Part shown: piece after piece, positions 1 through 9,624 of the stretch
Position numbering within the stretch: the stretch's first letter is position 1
How the letters are laid out: each line of letters opens with the position of its first letter
Assembly: GCA_038146985.1 (NCBI GenBank)
Contig: JAYQSQ010000001.1
Span: 1-64,000 of the forward strand
Direction of reading: 5' to 3'
DNA from: JADHLJ01 sp038146985
Lineage (GTDB): Bacteria; Pseudomonadota; Alphaproteobacteria; Thalassobaculales; Thalassobaculaceae
Length of the DNA stretch: 64,000 bases
The notes under the pieces: model-generated
Databases searched by the model: none
Told to the model about the DNA's origin: nothing
What the model saw: only the letters and a program-made list of their open reading frames with translations
Made by a program: the position numbers and the translations under genes

Positions 1-701
1 TGCTTGCCGCGGCCGGCCCCAGCCTGTGGTCGCTGAGCCTGTTGGCGGGGCACTGGCGGGCCGACTTCGCGGTCGCGCTGTGGCTGTCGATTTCGGCCAG
101 TCTGCTGTGTTTTCTGGCGGTCTGCCTGATGAACGCCAACGCGCGCTCCCTGGCGCCGCTGTTGTTGCCGTATCTGTTCCTGCTCGGCTTGGCGGCAATG
201 GTCTTTCAAACGCCCGACGCAAACGCGTCCGCGCCGGTGGCGCCGTCGGCTTGGGTCGTGGTCCATATCGCCAGTTCCGTCGCGACCTATGCCTTGGTCA
301 CCTTGGCGGCGGTGGCGGCGTTTTCGGTGTTTCTTTCCGAACGGGCGCTGAAGCGCAAATCGCACAGCCGTCTCACCGATCTGCTGCCCTCGGTCCTGGA
401 CGCCGAGCGCCTTCAGGTCCGGCTCCTGGTCGCGGCGTTGGTTGTTCTGCTCGCCGGGCTGTTGAGTGGCGTGGTGCTTGAGCTGCGCGATACCGGTCGT
501 ATCTTGGCCCTTGACCACAAAACGATCCTCAGTCTCGGTGCCTTCGTGGTCATTGCCGGGATTCTCGTGGCGCATATCCGATCGGGAATTCGCGGGCGCG
601 CGGCGGCCAGGATTGTTCTGCTCGCCTATCTGCTTCTGACCCTGGCCTATCTCGGTGTCAAATTCGTGACCGATGTGTTGATCGGGGTGCCCGCGCTTTA
701 A
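1..701 (+). CDS. cytochrome c assembly (CcsA/YpjD-type) membrane protein, 5' truncated by window edge
   Basis: The reading frame is open from base 3, so the start lies outside the window; TTG at 42 is only an internal codon. The visible part has about six hydrophobic segments, with WVVVHIASS on one of them and LDHKT and AHI further on. The conserved Trp/His pattern is that of the cytochrome c assembly (CcmC/CcsA/HemX) family, whose members handle heme in the inner membrane. The short length and plain topology resemble the YpjD subgroup rather than a full system II CcsA. The precise role is unknown. It is followed, 70 bp later, by dusB. Family assignment is fairly secure; function is inferred. 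Confidence 0.75.
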   Translation, partial: LAAAGPSLWSLSLLAGHWRADFAVALWLSISASLLCFLAVCLMNANARSLAPLLLPYLFLLGLAAMVFQTPDANASAPVAPSAWVVVHIASSVATYALVTLAAVAAFSVFLSERALKRKSHSRLTDLLPSVLDAERLQVRLLVAALVVLLAGLLSGVVLELRDTGRILALDHKTILSLGAFVVIAGILVAHIRSGIRGRAAARIVLLAYLLLTLAYLGVKFVTDVLIGVPAL

Positions 702-771
702 AAGCCTTGTGTTCCTGGCTGCCGGGTGTAAATTGCCCAAATCATAGGCATCATTTTGCGCTGATGAAATT

Positions 772-1761
772 ATGGGCATTCAAATCGGTCCCGTCACGAT
801 CACCGACCCGGTGCTGCTTGCGCCGATGTCCGGCGTGAGCGACGAGCCGTTTCGCAAACTGGTCAGGCACAACGGCGTCGGCCTTGTCGTCTCCGAGATG
901 ATCGCCAGCGGCGCGATGATACGCGCGGTCCGCGAGGAGGTCCGGAAGCTCGCCTCCGACTGTGCCGAGGAATACCCGATGGCGGTTCAGCTCGCCGGCT
1001 GGGACCCGGCGGACATGGCCGAAGCGGCCCGGCTCAACGAGGATCGCGGCGCCGCGATCATCGACATCAACATGGGCTGCCCGGCCAAGAAGGTGGTGAA
1101 CAAATTGGCCGGTTCCGCCCTGATGCGGGAAGAGGATCTCGCGGCTCGCATCATCGAGGCGGTGGTCGGCGCGGTCTCGATCCCGGTCACGTTGAAGATG
1201 CGGACCGGCTGGGACGACATGGACCGCAACGCCCCCCGGCTGGCCCGGATCGCGGAGGACGCGGGAGTGCGGATGCTGACCGTGCATGGACGCACCCGCT
1301 GCCAGATGTATACCGGACGGGCGGACTGGGCCTTCATCAGGGCCGTCAAGCAAGCGGTCACCATTCCGGTGATCGCCAATGGCGACATCGAAACCGTCGA
1401 CGACGCGGCGGAGTGTTTGCGCCTCTCGGGCGCCGACGGCGTGATGATCGGACGGGGGACCTATGGACGGCCCTGGTTTCCGAACCAGGTGATCCGTTTC
1501 CTTGGCGACGGCACCCGGCTGCCCGACCCGCCGCTGGGCGCGCAGCGCGCGATGCTGCTCGGGCATGTCGACGCGATGCTCACCCATTACGGCGCGCGGA
1601 CCGGATCTCGGATCGCCCGTAAACATATCTCCTGGTACACCAAGGGCTTGCCGGATTCCGCGAGGTTCCGCCAGATGATCCATACCGCGAACGATACCGG
1701 GCAGGTGCTGAACGCGATCGGCGCGCTGTACGATACCGCCGGGGAAAGGCTGGCCGCGTGA
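772..1761 (+). CDS. dusB: tRNA-dihydrouridine synthase B
   Basis: FMN-dependent enzyme reducing uridine to dihydrouridine in tRNA, using NADPH; cytoplasmic. The 329-residue product is normal length for DusB (the old NifR3). An N-terminal TIM barrel begins with LLAPMSGVSD; INMGCPAKKV carries the catalytic Cys; KMRTGW, HGRTR, ANGDI and MIGRGTYGRPW are the FMN/tRNA-binding motifs. The stop codon shares a base with the next start (TGATG), so it is translationally coupled to ntrB. This nifR3-ntrBC linkage is the classic alphaproteobacterial arrangement. ATG 772 gives the conserved N-terminus. Confidence 0.96.
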   Translation: MGIQIGPVTITDPVLLAPMSGVSDEPFRKLVRHNGVGLVVSEMIASGAMIRAVREEVRKLASDCAEEYPMAVQLAGWDPADMAEAARLNEDRGAAIIDINMGCPAKKVVNKLAGSALMREEDLAARIIEAVVGAVSIPVTLKMRTGWDDMDRNAPRLARIAEDAGVRMLTVHGRTRCQMYTGRADWAFIRAVKQAVTIPVIANGDIETVDDAAECLRLSGADGVMIGRGTYGRPWFPNQVIRFLGDGTRLPDPPLGAQRAMLLGHVDAMLTHYGARTGSRIARKHISWYTKGLPDSARFRQMIHTANDTGQVLNAIGALYDTAGERLAA

Positions 1762-2921
1762 TGAGCGGTCGCGCCTCAAACCTGTCCACCGCCAACCACG
1801 GTGCGGTTGTGCCGCACGGCGCGATCCTGAACGCTCTGCCGCACCCGGTGCTGACCATTGATGCGAAAAACGCGCTCAGCTTCCTCAATTCCGCCGCCGA
1901 GACGTTTTTCGACGGGAGCGCCTCTGTCCTGATCGGACAGCAACTCATCGGCCTGATCCCGGCGGACAGTCCGCTGTTCAGCATGATCGAGCAGGCCCGC
2001 GCCACTGGCAGCAGCTTCGCCGACTATGATTTGCCGCTCGAAAGCCCGCGCCTCGGCGCCAAGATCGTCAATGTCGAGGTCTCACCGGTCGCGGAAACCG
2101 ACGGCGCGATCGCGATCACGCTGTTCGAGCGCTCCATCGCCCACCGTCTGCACCACCAATTGCAGTTCCGGGGTGCCGCCAGATCGGTTTCCGCGATGGC
2201 GGCGATGCTGGCGCATGAGGTGAAAAACCCGCTGTCGGGAATCCGCGGCGCGGCGCAGCTTCTGGAGCAGACCATCGAGACCGGCGACCGCAACCTGACC
2301 GAGTTGATCTGCAACGAGACGGACCGGATCTGTGCCCTGGTCGACCGGATGGAGGTTTTCGCGGACGAGCGGCCGATCCGCAAGGAAGCGATCAATATTC
2401 ATGAGGTGCTCGACCATTGCCGGCGGGTTGCGGCGACGGGTTTCGGACGGCATGTCACTTTCATCGAACGCTATGATCCGTCCCTGCCGCCGGCGCTCGG
2501 CAACCGGGATCTGCTGATCCAGCTGTTCATCAACCTGCTCAAGAACGCCTGCGAGGCGCTGCCGAAGGCCTCCGGCGGCGAGGTCGTGCTCTCCACGTCC
2601 TACCGGCATGGCATGCGGCTCGCCGTCGGGGGCAGCGGCCAGCGCATGGACCTGCCGCTGCTGATCTCGATCCAGGATAACGGGCCGGGGATCCCGGAAG
2701 ACCTGCGGGCCAATCTGTTCGAGCCCTTCGTGACGACCAAGCCGTCCGGGTCCGGTCTCGGTCTTGCCTTCGTCGCCAAGACGGTTGCCGATCACGGCGG
2801 CGTGGTGGAACTCGACTCCGAGCCCAGGCGCACGGTCTTCCGGGTCACGCTGCCAATCGCCGGCACATTGCCCGGCACGGCCGAGGCGACCAGCCAGCCG
2901 CTGCGCCGGGATGTGGCATGA
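1761..2921 (+). CDS. ntrB: nitrogen regulation sensor kinase NtrB
   Basis: Soluble histidine kinase/phosphatase that senses nitrogen status through PII and phosphorylates NtrC. The 386-residue protein has an N-terminal PAS region (roughly residues 20-125), an H box AHEVKNPLSGIRGAAQLLE with His about 152, an N box NLLKNACEAL, and G boxes DNGPGIP and GSGLGLAF. No membrane segment is present, as expected. ATG 1761 directly follows an in-frame GTG (1758); either could serve, and the ATG overlaps the dusB stop. The 3' end overlaps ntrC by 4 bp (ATGA). Confidence 0.95.
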   Translation: MSGRASNLSTANHGAVVPHGAILNALPHPVLTIDAKNALSFLNSAAETFFDGSASVLIGQQLIGLIPADSPLFSMIEQARATGSSFADYDLPLESPRLGAKIVNVEVSPVAETDGAIAITLFERSIAHRLHHQLQFRGAARSVSAMAAMLAHEVKNPLSGIRGAAQLLEQTIETGDRNLTELICNETDRICALVDRMEVFADERPIRKEAINIHEVLDHCRRVAATGFGRHVTFIERYDPSLPPALGNRDLLIQLFINLLKNACEALPKASGGEVVLSTSYRHGMRLAVGGSGQRMDLPLLISIQDNGPGIPEDLRANLFEPFVTTKPSGSGLGLAFVAKTVADHGGVVELDSEPRRTVFRVTLPIAGTLPGTAEATSQPLRRDVA

Positions 2922-4372
2922 CCATGGAGCGGGCCACGATCCTGATCGCCGACGACGATCCCGCGATCCGGACCGTCCTGACCCAAGCGCTTACCCGGAT
3001 TGGCCATGAGGTGCGGTCCACCGGAACCGCCGCGAACCTCTGGGAATGGGTTCGGGACGGGGCCGGCGATCTGGTGATCACCGACGTTGTGATGCCGGAC
3101 GAGAGCGGCCTTGATCTTCTGCCCAAGATTCGCCGCGTCCGCCCGGATCTGCGAGTCATCGTGATGAGCGCCCGCAACACGCTTCTGACCGCCGTTCAGG
3201 CGAGCGAACGTGGGGCCTTCGACTATCTCTCCAAGCCCTTTGACCTTTCGAAACTCACCGAAGTCGTCCGCAAGGCGCTTTCCAGCACGCCGCCGCCGGT
3301 TCCAGCCGCCGGCGCGGATTTGGACGCGGCGGATGAGCAGATGCCGCTGATCGGCCGTTCGCCGCCGATGCAGGAGATCTACCGGGTGATGGCCCGGCTG
3401 ATGGGCACGGACCTGACGGTCATGATCGCCGGCGAGTCCGGGACCGGCAAGGAGCTGATCGCCCGGGCGCTGCACGACTACGGCAAACGGCGCAACGGCC
3501 CGTTCGTTGCGATCAACATGGCGGCGATCCCCCGCGAGCTGATCGAAAGCGAATTGTTCGGGCACGAGAAGGGCGCCTTCACCGGCGCCGCCAACCGTTC
3601 CAGCGGCCGTTTCGAGCAGGCCCGGCGCGGCACGCTTTTCCTGGACGAGATCGGCGACATGCCGCCCGAAGCGCAGACACGGCTGCTGCGGGTGCTGCAG
3701 GAGGGAGAGTATACCAGCGTCGGCGGGCGCGAACCGATCCAGGCCAATGTCCGGATCATCGCCGCGACCCACCGGGATCTGCGCCAGCTTATCCGCCAGG
3801 GACTGTTCCGTGAGGACCTGTTCTACCGGCTGAACGTCGTTCCGATCCGCTTGCCGGCGCTGCGCGAGCGGCGTGAGGACATCCCGGATCTGGTGCACCA
3901 CTTTCTTCAGGAAGCCTTTGCCGTCGGCCTGCCGGCGAAGACGATCGACGCGTCGGGAATGAAGGCACTCATGGCCTATTCGTGGCCGGGGAACGTGCGT
4001 GAGCTGGAGAATCTGGTCAAACGTCTGGCCGCGCTCTACTCCGAGGAGATCGTCGGCGCCGAGGCGATCGAGCAGGAGTTGAGCGAACAGACCGAAAAGA
4101 CGGCGCCGGCGGAAATCGTGCGCTCGGAAAGCCTTTCCGAAGCGGTCGACCGGCACCTGCGCGACTATTTCGACGCCCACGAGGACGAATTGCCGGCGGC
4201 GGGCCTCTATGACCGGATTCTCAGAGAGGTCGAGCGTCCGCTGATTGCGCGCTCGCTTTCCGCCACCAAGGGCAACCAGCTCCGCGCGGCTGAGATGCTG
4301 GGGCTCAATCGAAATACCCTGCGCAAGAAGATCCGTGAGTTGGACATCCCTGTCGTGCGTGGCCTAAAATAG
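2918..4372 (+). CDS. ntrC: nitrogen regulation response regulator NtrC
   Basis: Sigma54-dependent activator of nitrogen-assimilation genes. The 484 residues divide into a receiver domain (acidic pocket DDD at 12-14, phospho-acceptor Asp56 in VITDVVMP, Lys in LSKPFD), an AAA+ domain with Walker A GESGTGKE, the sigma54-contact loop GAFTGA and a Walker B FLDEIGD, and a C-terminal Fis-type helix-turn-helix (NQLRAAEMLGLNRNTLRKKI). It overlaps ntrB by 4 bp and so is made together with its kinase. All key residues are present. Confidence 0.96.
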   Translation: MTMERATILIADDDPAIRTVLTQALTRIGHEVRSTGTAANLWEWVRDGAGDLVITDVVMPDESGLDLLPKIRRVRPDLRVIVMSARNTLLTAVQASERGAFDYLSKPFDLSKLTEVVRKALSSTPPPVPAAGADLDAADEQMPLIGRSPPMQEIYRVMARLMGTDLTVMIAGESGTGKELIARALHDYGKRRNGPFVAINMAAIPRELIESELFGHEKGAFTGAANRSSGRFEQARRGTLFLDEIGDMPPEAQTRLLRVLQEGEYTSVGGREPIQANVRIIAATHRDLRQLIRQGLFREDLFYRLNVVPIRLPALRERREDIPDLVHHFLQEAFAVGLPAKTIDASGMKALMAYSWPGNVRELENLVKRLAALYSEEIVGAEAIEQELSEQTEKTAPAEIVRSESLSEAVDRHLRDYFDAHEDELPAAGLYDRILREVERPLIARSLSATKGNQLRAAEMLGLNRNTLRKKIRELDIPVVRGLK

Positions 4373-4438
4373 CGGCCGGGAACGCGGAAATCTCGCGGGC
4401 AAGCGGGGACGCGGACGGCGAACCGATCCGGAGATGAC

Positions 4439-6796
4439 ATGACCGACTCGGTGCTCGCGCGGACCGGGCAGGTGGAACCAGATACCGGCGCCGGCGCGGC
4501 CGAGGCGCACGCGGTCGGATCCGCCGAGGACGCGCTTAGCCAACCGACGGTTCTGGGGCTGCGCTGGACCGCCATGCGCGATTGGGCGCGCCGCGTCGGG
4601 TTTCTGAGAAAAGCCGCCTATGCCCTGACGTTTCTGGCCACCGCGTCCGGTCTCGGCACCTACATGACCTTCACCAATGCCGGGCCCGCCGGACCGGACC
4701 CGAAGGTGGTGCTGGGGCTACTGTATCTCAATCTGGCCCTGCTGCTCGGGCTCGGTGCGTTGGTGGCGCACCGGTTGGTCAATCTTTGGGTCGAGCGCCG
4801 GCAAGGCCTTGCGGGATCGCGTCTGCATGGCCGGCTTGTGCTGCTGTTCAGCGTCGTCGCGGTGACCCCGACCATCGTCGTGGTGGTGTTCTCGGTCCTG
4901 CTGTTCGATTTCGGCATCCGCTCCTGGTTCAGCGAGCGGATCGGCACCGCGGTCAGAGGCTCGCAGGCCGTCGCCGAGGCCTATCTCGAGGAGCACCGCC
5001 GCAACATCCTGGGTGACGCGCTGGCGATGGCCAAGGATCTGAACCGCGATGCGGCGATCCTGGTCTCGCGGCCGCAGCGCCTGGGCCAGGTCCTGCGGGC
5101 GCAGGCCGCGATACGGAATCTAAGCGAGGTCGTGGTGTTCGAGGAATCTGGCAGGGTGCTGGCGCGCACCGGGATCAGCCTCACCTTCGATTTCGAGCCG
5201 TTCCCCGAAGATGCCTTCCGGCGCGCCCGGGCCGGAGAGGTCGCGACGCTGACCAGCGATGTCGACCGGATCCGCGCGATCGTGCGGCTGGAAGGGTTCG
5301 TTGACGCCTATCTTTATCTCGGCCGCTATGTCGAGCCGGAGATCCTCGCCTATATCGATCGCACCAAGCAGGCGGTGGCGCAGTACCGGGAATTGGAGGG
5401 GCGCCGCCTGGACATTCAGATCACCTTCGCGCTGATTTTTGCCATGGTCTCGCTGCTGCTCCTGTTCGCGGCGATCTGGGTGGGATTGAACCTGGCGACC
5501 CGGCTGGCACGGCCGGTCAGCGACCTGATCGGAGCCGCGGAAAAGGTCAGCGCCGGCGATCTGACCGCCCGTGTTTCTGAGGGTGGCGAGATCAGCGACC
5601 TTGCCACATTGACCCGGGCCTTCAACCGCATGACCAGGCAGTTATCGGCCCAACGTGACGATCTGATTCACGCGCACCGCCAAGAAGACCGGCGCCGGCG
5701 CTTCACAGAGGCGGTGCTGGGCGGGGTTTCCGCCGGCGTAATCGGCCTTGATGCCGCCGGCCGTATCAACCTGCCGAATGAATCCGCTGCGCAGCTTCTC
5801 GGCGTTTCGCTTTCGGATCTCGCCGATCGCCGGCTCGAGGAGGCACTGCCGGAAATGGCCGACCTTCTGGCTCAGTCCAAACGCCGTCCGGCGCGGCTCG
5901 CCGAGGGGCAGATAGAGCTTTCGCGTGGGGACAGGCGGATCACCTTGTTGACCCGCGTCTCGGCGCAACTCGCCGGATCGGAGCTTGCCGGCTTCGTCGT
6001 CACCTTTGACGACATCTCCGAGTTGCAGTCGGCCCAGCGCAAGGCCGCCTGGGCCGATGTGGCGCGCCGCATCGCGCATGAGATCAAGAATCCCCTAACG
6101 CCCATCCAGCTCTCCGCCGAGCGCCTGAAACGCAAATATCTGCGCCAGATCAGTGACGAGAGCGAGACCTTTGAATCATTGACGGACACCATTGTGCGCC
6201 AGGTCGAGGATATCGGCCGCATGGTCGATGAGTTTTCCGAATTCGCCCGCATGCCGGACCCGGTGCTTCGGCCGGCCAATCTCTCGGCGCTGCTGCGCGA
6301 GCAGACCGCGCTTCAGGATACGGCGCATCCGGAAATCGACTACCAGATCACGCTTCCGCCGGAGGATGTGACGCTTACCCTCGATGCGCGCCAGATCCGT
6401 CAGGCGGTCACCAACCTGCTTCAGAACGCCGCCGATTCGATCGATGCACGCAGGGAAGACGGGGCATTGGTGCGGGGTTGGATCGGCATTGAACTGACCG
6501 CCGATCCACACCTCGTAATGATCGCGGTTTCCGACAATGGCCGCGGTTTGCCGCCAGGAGACAGGCATCGGTTGACCGAACCCTACGTGACCACGCGAGA
6601 GAAGGGAACCGGGCTCGGACTGGCCATCGTGCGTAAAATAATGGAAGATCATGAAGGCGGGATCAGCATCTCCGACCGCGATGGCGGTGGGGCGATCGCG
6701 GTCCTGGAGTTCCCCGGAACGGCAGAACGCGTGGCAGGCGACTCCGGCCCCGCTGACGGTGCGAGCGTTGGAAAGGTTCGTGGCGATGGCGAATGA
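4439..6796 (+). CDS. ntrY: membrane sensor kinase NtrY
   Basis: Transmembrane histidine kinase of the NtrYX pair, which in alphaproteobacteria links nitrogen, redox and envelope signals. The 785-residue protein has three N-terminal hydrophobic segments, a periplasmic sensor region, a further membrane helix near residue 330, then a HAMP domain, a PAS domain (about 420-530), the H box IAHEIKNPLTPIQLSAERL, the N box NLLQNAADSI, and G boxes DNGRGLP and GTGLGLAI. ATG 4439 follows a GGAG-type ribosome site. The gene starts 66 bp after ntrC and overlaps ntrX by 11 bp. Confidence 0.94.
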   Translation: MTDSVLARTGQVEPDTGAGAAEAHAVGSAEDALSQPTVLGLRWTAMRDWARRVGFLRKAAYALTFLATASGLGTYMTFTNAGPAGPDPKVVLGLLYLNLALLLGLGALVAHRLVNLWVERRQGLAGSRLHGRLVLLFSVVAVTPTIVVVVFSVLLFDFGIRSWFSERIGTAVRGSQAVAEAYLEEHRRNILGDALAMAKDLNRDAAILVSRPQRLGQVLRAQAAIRNLSEVVVFEESGRVLARTGISLTFDFEPFPEDAFRRARAGEVATLTSDVDRIRAIVRLEGFVDAYLYLGRYVEPEILAYIDRTKQAVAQYRELEGRRLDIQITFALIFAMVSLLLLFAAIWVGLNLATRLARPVSDLIGAAEKVSAGDLTARVSEGGEISDLATLTRAFNRMTRQLSAQRDDLIHAHRQEDRRRRFTEAVLGGVSAGVIGLDAAGRINLPNESAAQLLGVSLSDLADRRLEEALPEMADLLAQSKRRPARLAEGQIELSRGDRRITLLTRVSAQLAGSELAGFVVTFDDISELQSAQRKAAWADVARRIAHEIKNPLTPIQLSAERLKRKYLRQISDESETFESLTDTIVRQVEDIGRMVDEFSEFARMPDPVLRPANLSALLREQTALQDTAHPEIDYQITLPPEDVTLTLDARQIRQAVTNLLQNAADSIDARREDGALVRGWIGIELTADPHLVMIAVSDNGRGLPPGDRHRLTEPYVTTREKGTGLGLAIVRKIMEDHEGGISISDRDGGGAIAVLEFPGTAERVAGDSGPADGASVGKVRGDGE

Positions 6797-8189
6797 TATC
6801 CTGATCGTCGACGACGAGGATGATATCCGTGCCCAGATAGCCGGCATCCTGGAGGACGAAGGATACGACACCCGCCAGGCGGCGAATTCCGACGAGGCCT
6901 TGGCCAAGTTCAACGACCGTGTGCCGGGCCTGCTGATCCTGGACATCTGGCTGCAGAACAGCGCGCTTGACGGGCTGGCGATCCTGGACCGGGTCCGCGA
7001 GGCGCATGCGAACCTTCCGGTGATCATGATCAGCGGCCACGGCAACATCAAGACCGCGGTCGACGCCATCAAGCGCGGTGCCTACGACTTTATCGAGAAA
7101 CCGTTCAAGGCGGATCGGCTGCTGCTTCTGGTGAAGCGAGCCATTGAGGCCGCACGGCTAAAGCGTGAGAACGAGGAGTTGCTGCGCAAGGTCGGGTCGA
7201 CCAACGAGTTGATCGGCAATTCACCGAGCCTGACTCAGGTGCGTTCGGCGATCGAGAAGGTCGCGCCGACCAATAGCCGGGTGCTGATCACCGGGCCTGC
7301 GGGTGCCGGCAAGGAGGTCGTCGCCGGCATGATCCACGCCTGCTCTGGCCGGGTGAACGGCCCTATGGTGGTCTTGAATTGCGCGACTCTCAATCCGGAA
7401 CGCCTCGAAACCGAGCTGTTCGGGACGGAAAACCCGTCCGAGACGCCGGGAGCGGCCAATGTCGTCGGCGTCTTCGAGCGTGCCCATAAGGGAACCTTGT
7501 TCCTCGACGAGGTTGCGGACATGCCGCTGGAAACCCAAGGCAAGATCGTCCGGGTCCTGCAGGAACAGCGGTTCCGCCGGGTCGGCGGCAAGACCGAGGT
7601 TGAGGTCGATGTGCGGGTGATTGCCTCGACCAACCGGGATCTGCAGCAAGAGATCGCGGTCGGCCGTTTCCGCGAGGATCTGTTCTACCGGCTGAACGTG
7701 GTTCCGGTCAGGGTTCCGGCGCTGCGGGACCGGCGCGAGGATATTCCCCGCCTTACCCGGTTCTTCCTGCGCCAGTCCGCCGAAGCCTCCGGCATGCCGT
7801 TGCGCGAGATCTCGGAGGACGCTCTGGCGGCGCTCCAGGCCTATGACTGGCCCGGCAATGTCCGGCAATTGCGCAATGTCATCGACTGGCTGCTGATCAT
7901 GGCGCCGGGCGGCTCGCAGGATCTGGTGCGCGCCGACATGCTGCCGCCGGAAATCGTTTCGGTGGCGCCGACGACCCTGAGGCTCGACCACGGCGTCGAA
8001 ATCATGGGCATGCCGTTGCGCGACGCGCGGGAGACTTTCGAGCGCGAGTACCTGCTGGCTCAGGTCAACCGCTTCGGCGGCAATATTTCCCGAACCGCGA
8101 GTTTCGTCGGCATGGAACGCTCGGCCTTGCATCGCAAGCTCAAGTCGCTGGGCGTCACACAAGGGGAGCGGCCGGTCAAGGCCGGCTGA
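6786..8189 (+). CDS. ntrX: response regulator NtrX
   Basis: Response regulator paired with NtrY, 467 residues from ATG 6786, which lies inside the end of ntrY. It has a receiver domain (VDDEDD at the N-terminus, acceptor Asp53 in LILDIWLQ, Lys in EKPFK), an AAA+ domain with Walker A GPAGAGKE and Walker B FLDEVAD, and a C-terminal Fis-type helix-turn-helix (NISRTASFVGMERSALHRKL). The stretch that should carry the sigma54-contact GAFTGA loop instead reads GTENPSETPGA, so this protein probably does not activate sigma54 promoters in the NtrC manner. That loss is typical of NtrX. Confidence 0.94.
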   Translation: MANDILIVDDEDDIRAQIAGILEDEGYDTRQAANSDEALAKFNDRVPGLLILDIWLQNSALDGLAILDRVREAHANLPVIMISGHGNIKTAVDAIKRGAYDFIEKPFKADRLLLLVKRAIEAARLKRENEELLRKVGSTNELIGNSPSLTQVRSAIEKVAPTNSRVLITGPAGAGKEVVAGMIHACSGRVNGPMVVLNCATLNPERLETELFGTENPSETPGAANVVGVFERAHKGTLFLDEVADMPLETQGKIVRVLQEQRFRRVGGKTEVEVDVRVIASTNRDLQQEIAVGRFREDLFYRLNVVPVRVPALRDRREDIPRLTRFFLRQSAEASGMPLREISEDALAALQAYDWPGNVRQLRNVIDWLLIMAPGGSQDLVRADMLPPEIVSVAPTTLRLDHGVEIMGMPLRDARETFEREYLLAQVNRFGGNISRTASFVGMERSALHRKLKSLGVTQGERPVKAG

Positions 8190-8198
8190 CACCGCGGC

Positions 8199-9575
8199 AT
8201 GAAAGTCGTGATTTGCGGGGCCGGGCAGGTCGGGACCAGTATCGCGCAGCATCTGGCGAGCGAGAATAACGACGTCACGGTCATCGACCAGGACGCGAGC
8301 CTGGTGCACAAGATCAGCGAGACCCTGGATGTCCGGAGCATCCAGGGGCTGGCCTCGCTTCCCAATATCCTTCAGCAGGCCGGCGCCGAGGACGCCGAAA
8401 TGCTGATCGCCGTTACCTATTCGGACGAAGTCAATATGGTGGCCTGTCAGGTCGCCCATTCCTTGTTTGATGTTCCAACCAAGATCGCCCGCATCCGCCA
8501 GCAGGAATATCTGAAGCCGATCTGGGGTGACCTCTATAGCCGCGAAAACATGCCGATCGACGTGATCATCTCGCCCGAGCGCGAGGTGGCGCGGGCGATC
8601 GGGCGCCGGCTCCAGGTCCCGGGGGCTTTTGACGTGGTGCCGATGGGCGACGGCAAGGTCCGGGTTGTCGGAGTCAGCTGCGGCGAGGACTGTCCGATCA
8701 TCAACACGCCGATGCGCCAGCTGACCCAGCTGTTCCCGGACCTCAACATTGTCGTCGTCGGCATTATCCGAGACGATAAGGGCATCGTTCCGAAATCGAA
8801 TGATCAGATGCTGGCCGGCGATCATGTCTATTTCGTCTGCGATGTCGCCCACCTTGCCCGGGCCATGGCGGCGTTCGGCCATGAGGAAGCCGAGGGCCGC
8901 AGCGTGATTATCGCCGGCGGCGGCAATATCGGGCTTACCCTGGCTGAGGAGATCGAGGGCGAGCATAAGGGGGTCCGGGCCAAGGTCATCGAATTCAACA
9001 CCGAGCGCGCCAAGTACGTTGCCCAATCCCTGGACCACACGATGGTCCTCAACGGCGACGTGCTGGACCCTGAGATCCTTGAGGAAGCGAACGTCTCCCA
9101 GACCGAAACCTTCGTCGCGGTGTCCAACGACGACGAGGTCAACATCATCGGATCGCTGCTGGCGAAGCGGGCCGGCGTCAAGCGCACGGTGGCGCTGATC
9201 AACAAGCATTCCTATGGCCAGCTCATCACCACGCTGGGGATCGACGCGGTGGTCAACCCGCGGGTCATTACCGTCTCCTCGATCCTTCAGCATGTCCGCC
9301 GGGGCCGTATCCGCGGGATCTATTCCGTGCGCGAGGATTTCGGCGAGGTGATCGAAGCCGAGGCGTTGGAGACCTCGCCGCTGGTGGGCAAGCCGCTGCG
9401 CGAGGCGAAGCTGCCGGGCGGGGTCATCATCGGCGCGGTGCTGCGGAACGCCAAGGTGATCGTGCCGCGCGGCGACACCGTGATCCAATCCCATGACCGG
9501 GTCATTCTTTTCGCGACCTACGAAGCGGTGAAACAGGTCGAAAAACTGTTCTCCGTCCGGCTTGACTTCTTCTGA
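8199..9575 (+). CDS. trkA: Trk potassium uptake system regulatory protein TrkA
   Basis: Cytoplasmic NAD(H)-binding subunit that gates the TrkH/TrkG potassium channel. The 458 residues hold two tandem RCK (Rossmann) halves: the first begins MKVVICGAGQVGTSIAQHL, the second SVIIAGGGNIGLTLA near residue 230. Each is followed by a TrkA-C region; the second ends with VIVPRGDTVIQSHDRVILFA. Length and double-RCK layout match TrkA. The 10-bp gap after ntrX places it in the same transcription unit, an order shared by many Rhodospirillales. Confidence 0.95.
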   Translation: MKVVICGAGQVGTSIAQHLASENNDVTVIDQDASLVHKISETLDVRSIQGLASLPNILQQAGAEDAEMLIAVTYSDEVNMVACQVAHSLFDVPTKIARIRQQEYLKPIWGDLYSRENMPIDVIISPEREVARAIGRRLQVPGAFDVVPMGDGKVRVVGVSCGEDCPIINTPMRQLTQLFPDLNIVVVGIIRDDKGIVPKSNDQMLAGDHVYFVCDVAHLARAMAAFGHEEAEGRSVIIAGGGNIGLTLAEEIEGEHKGVRAKVIEFNTERAKYVAQSLDHTMVLNGDVLDPEILEEANVSQTETFVAVSNDDEVNIIGSLLAKRAGVKRTVALINKHSYGQLITTLGIDAVVNPRVITVSSILQHVRRGRIRGIYSVREDFGEVIEAEALETSPLVGKPLREAKLPGGVIIGAVLRNAKVIVPRGDTVIQSHDRVILFATYEAVKQVEKLFSVRLDFF

Positions 9576-9624
9576 GGCCGGAATTGAAAGTCGACTCCGC
9601 CAACGCTTAATCGGAACCCAGCGC

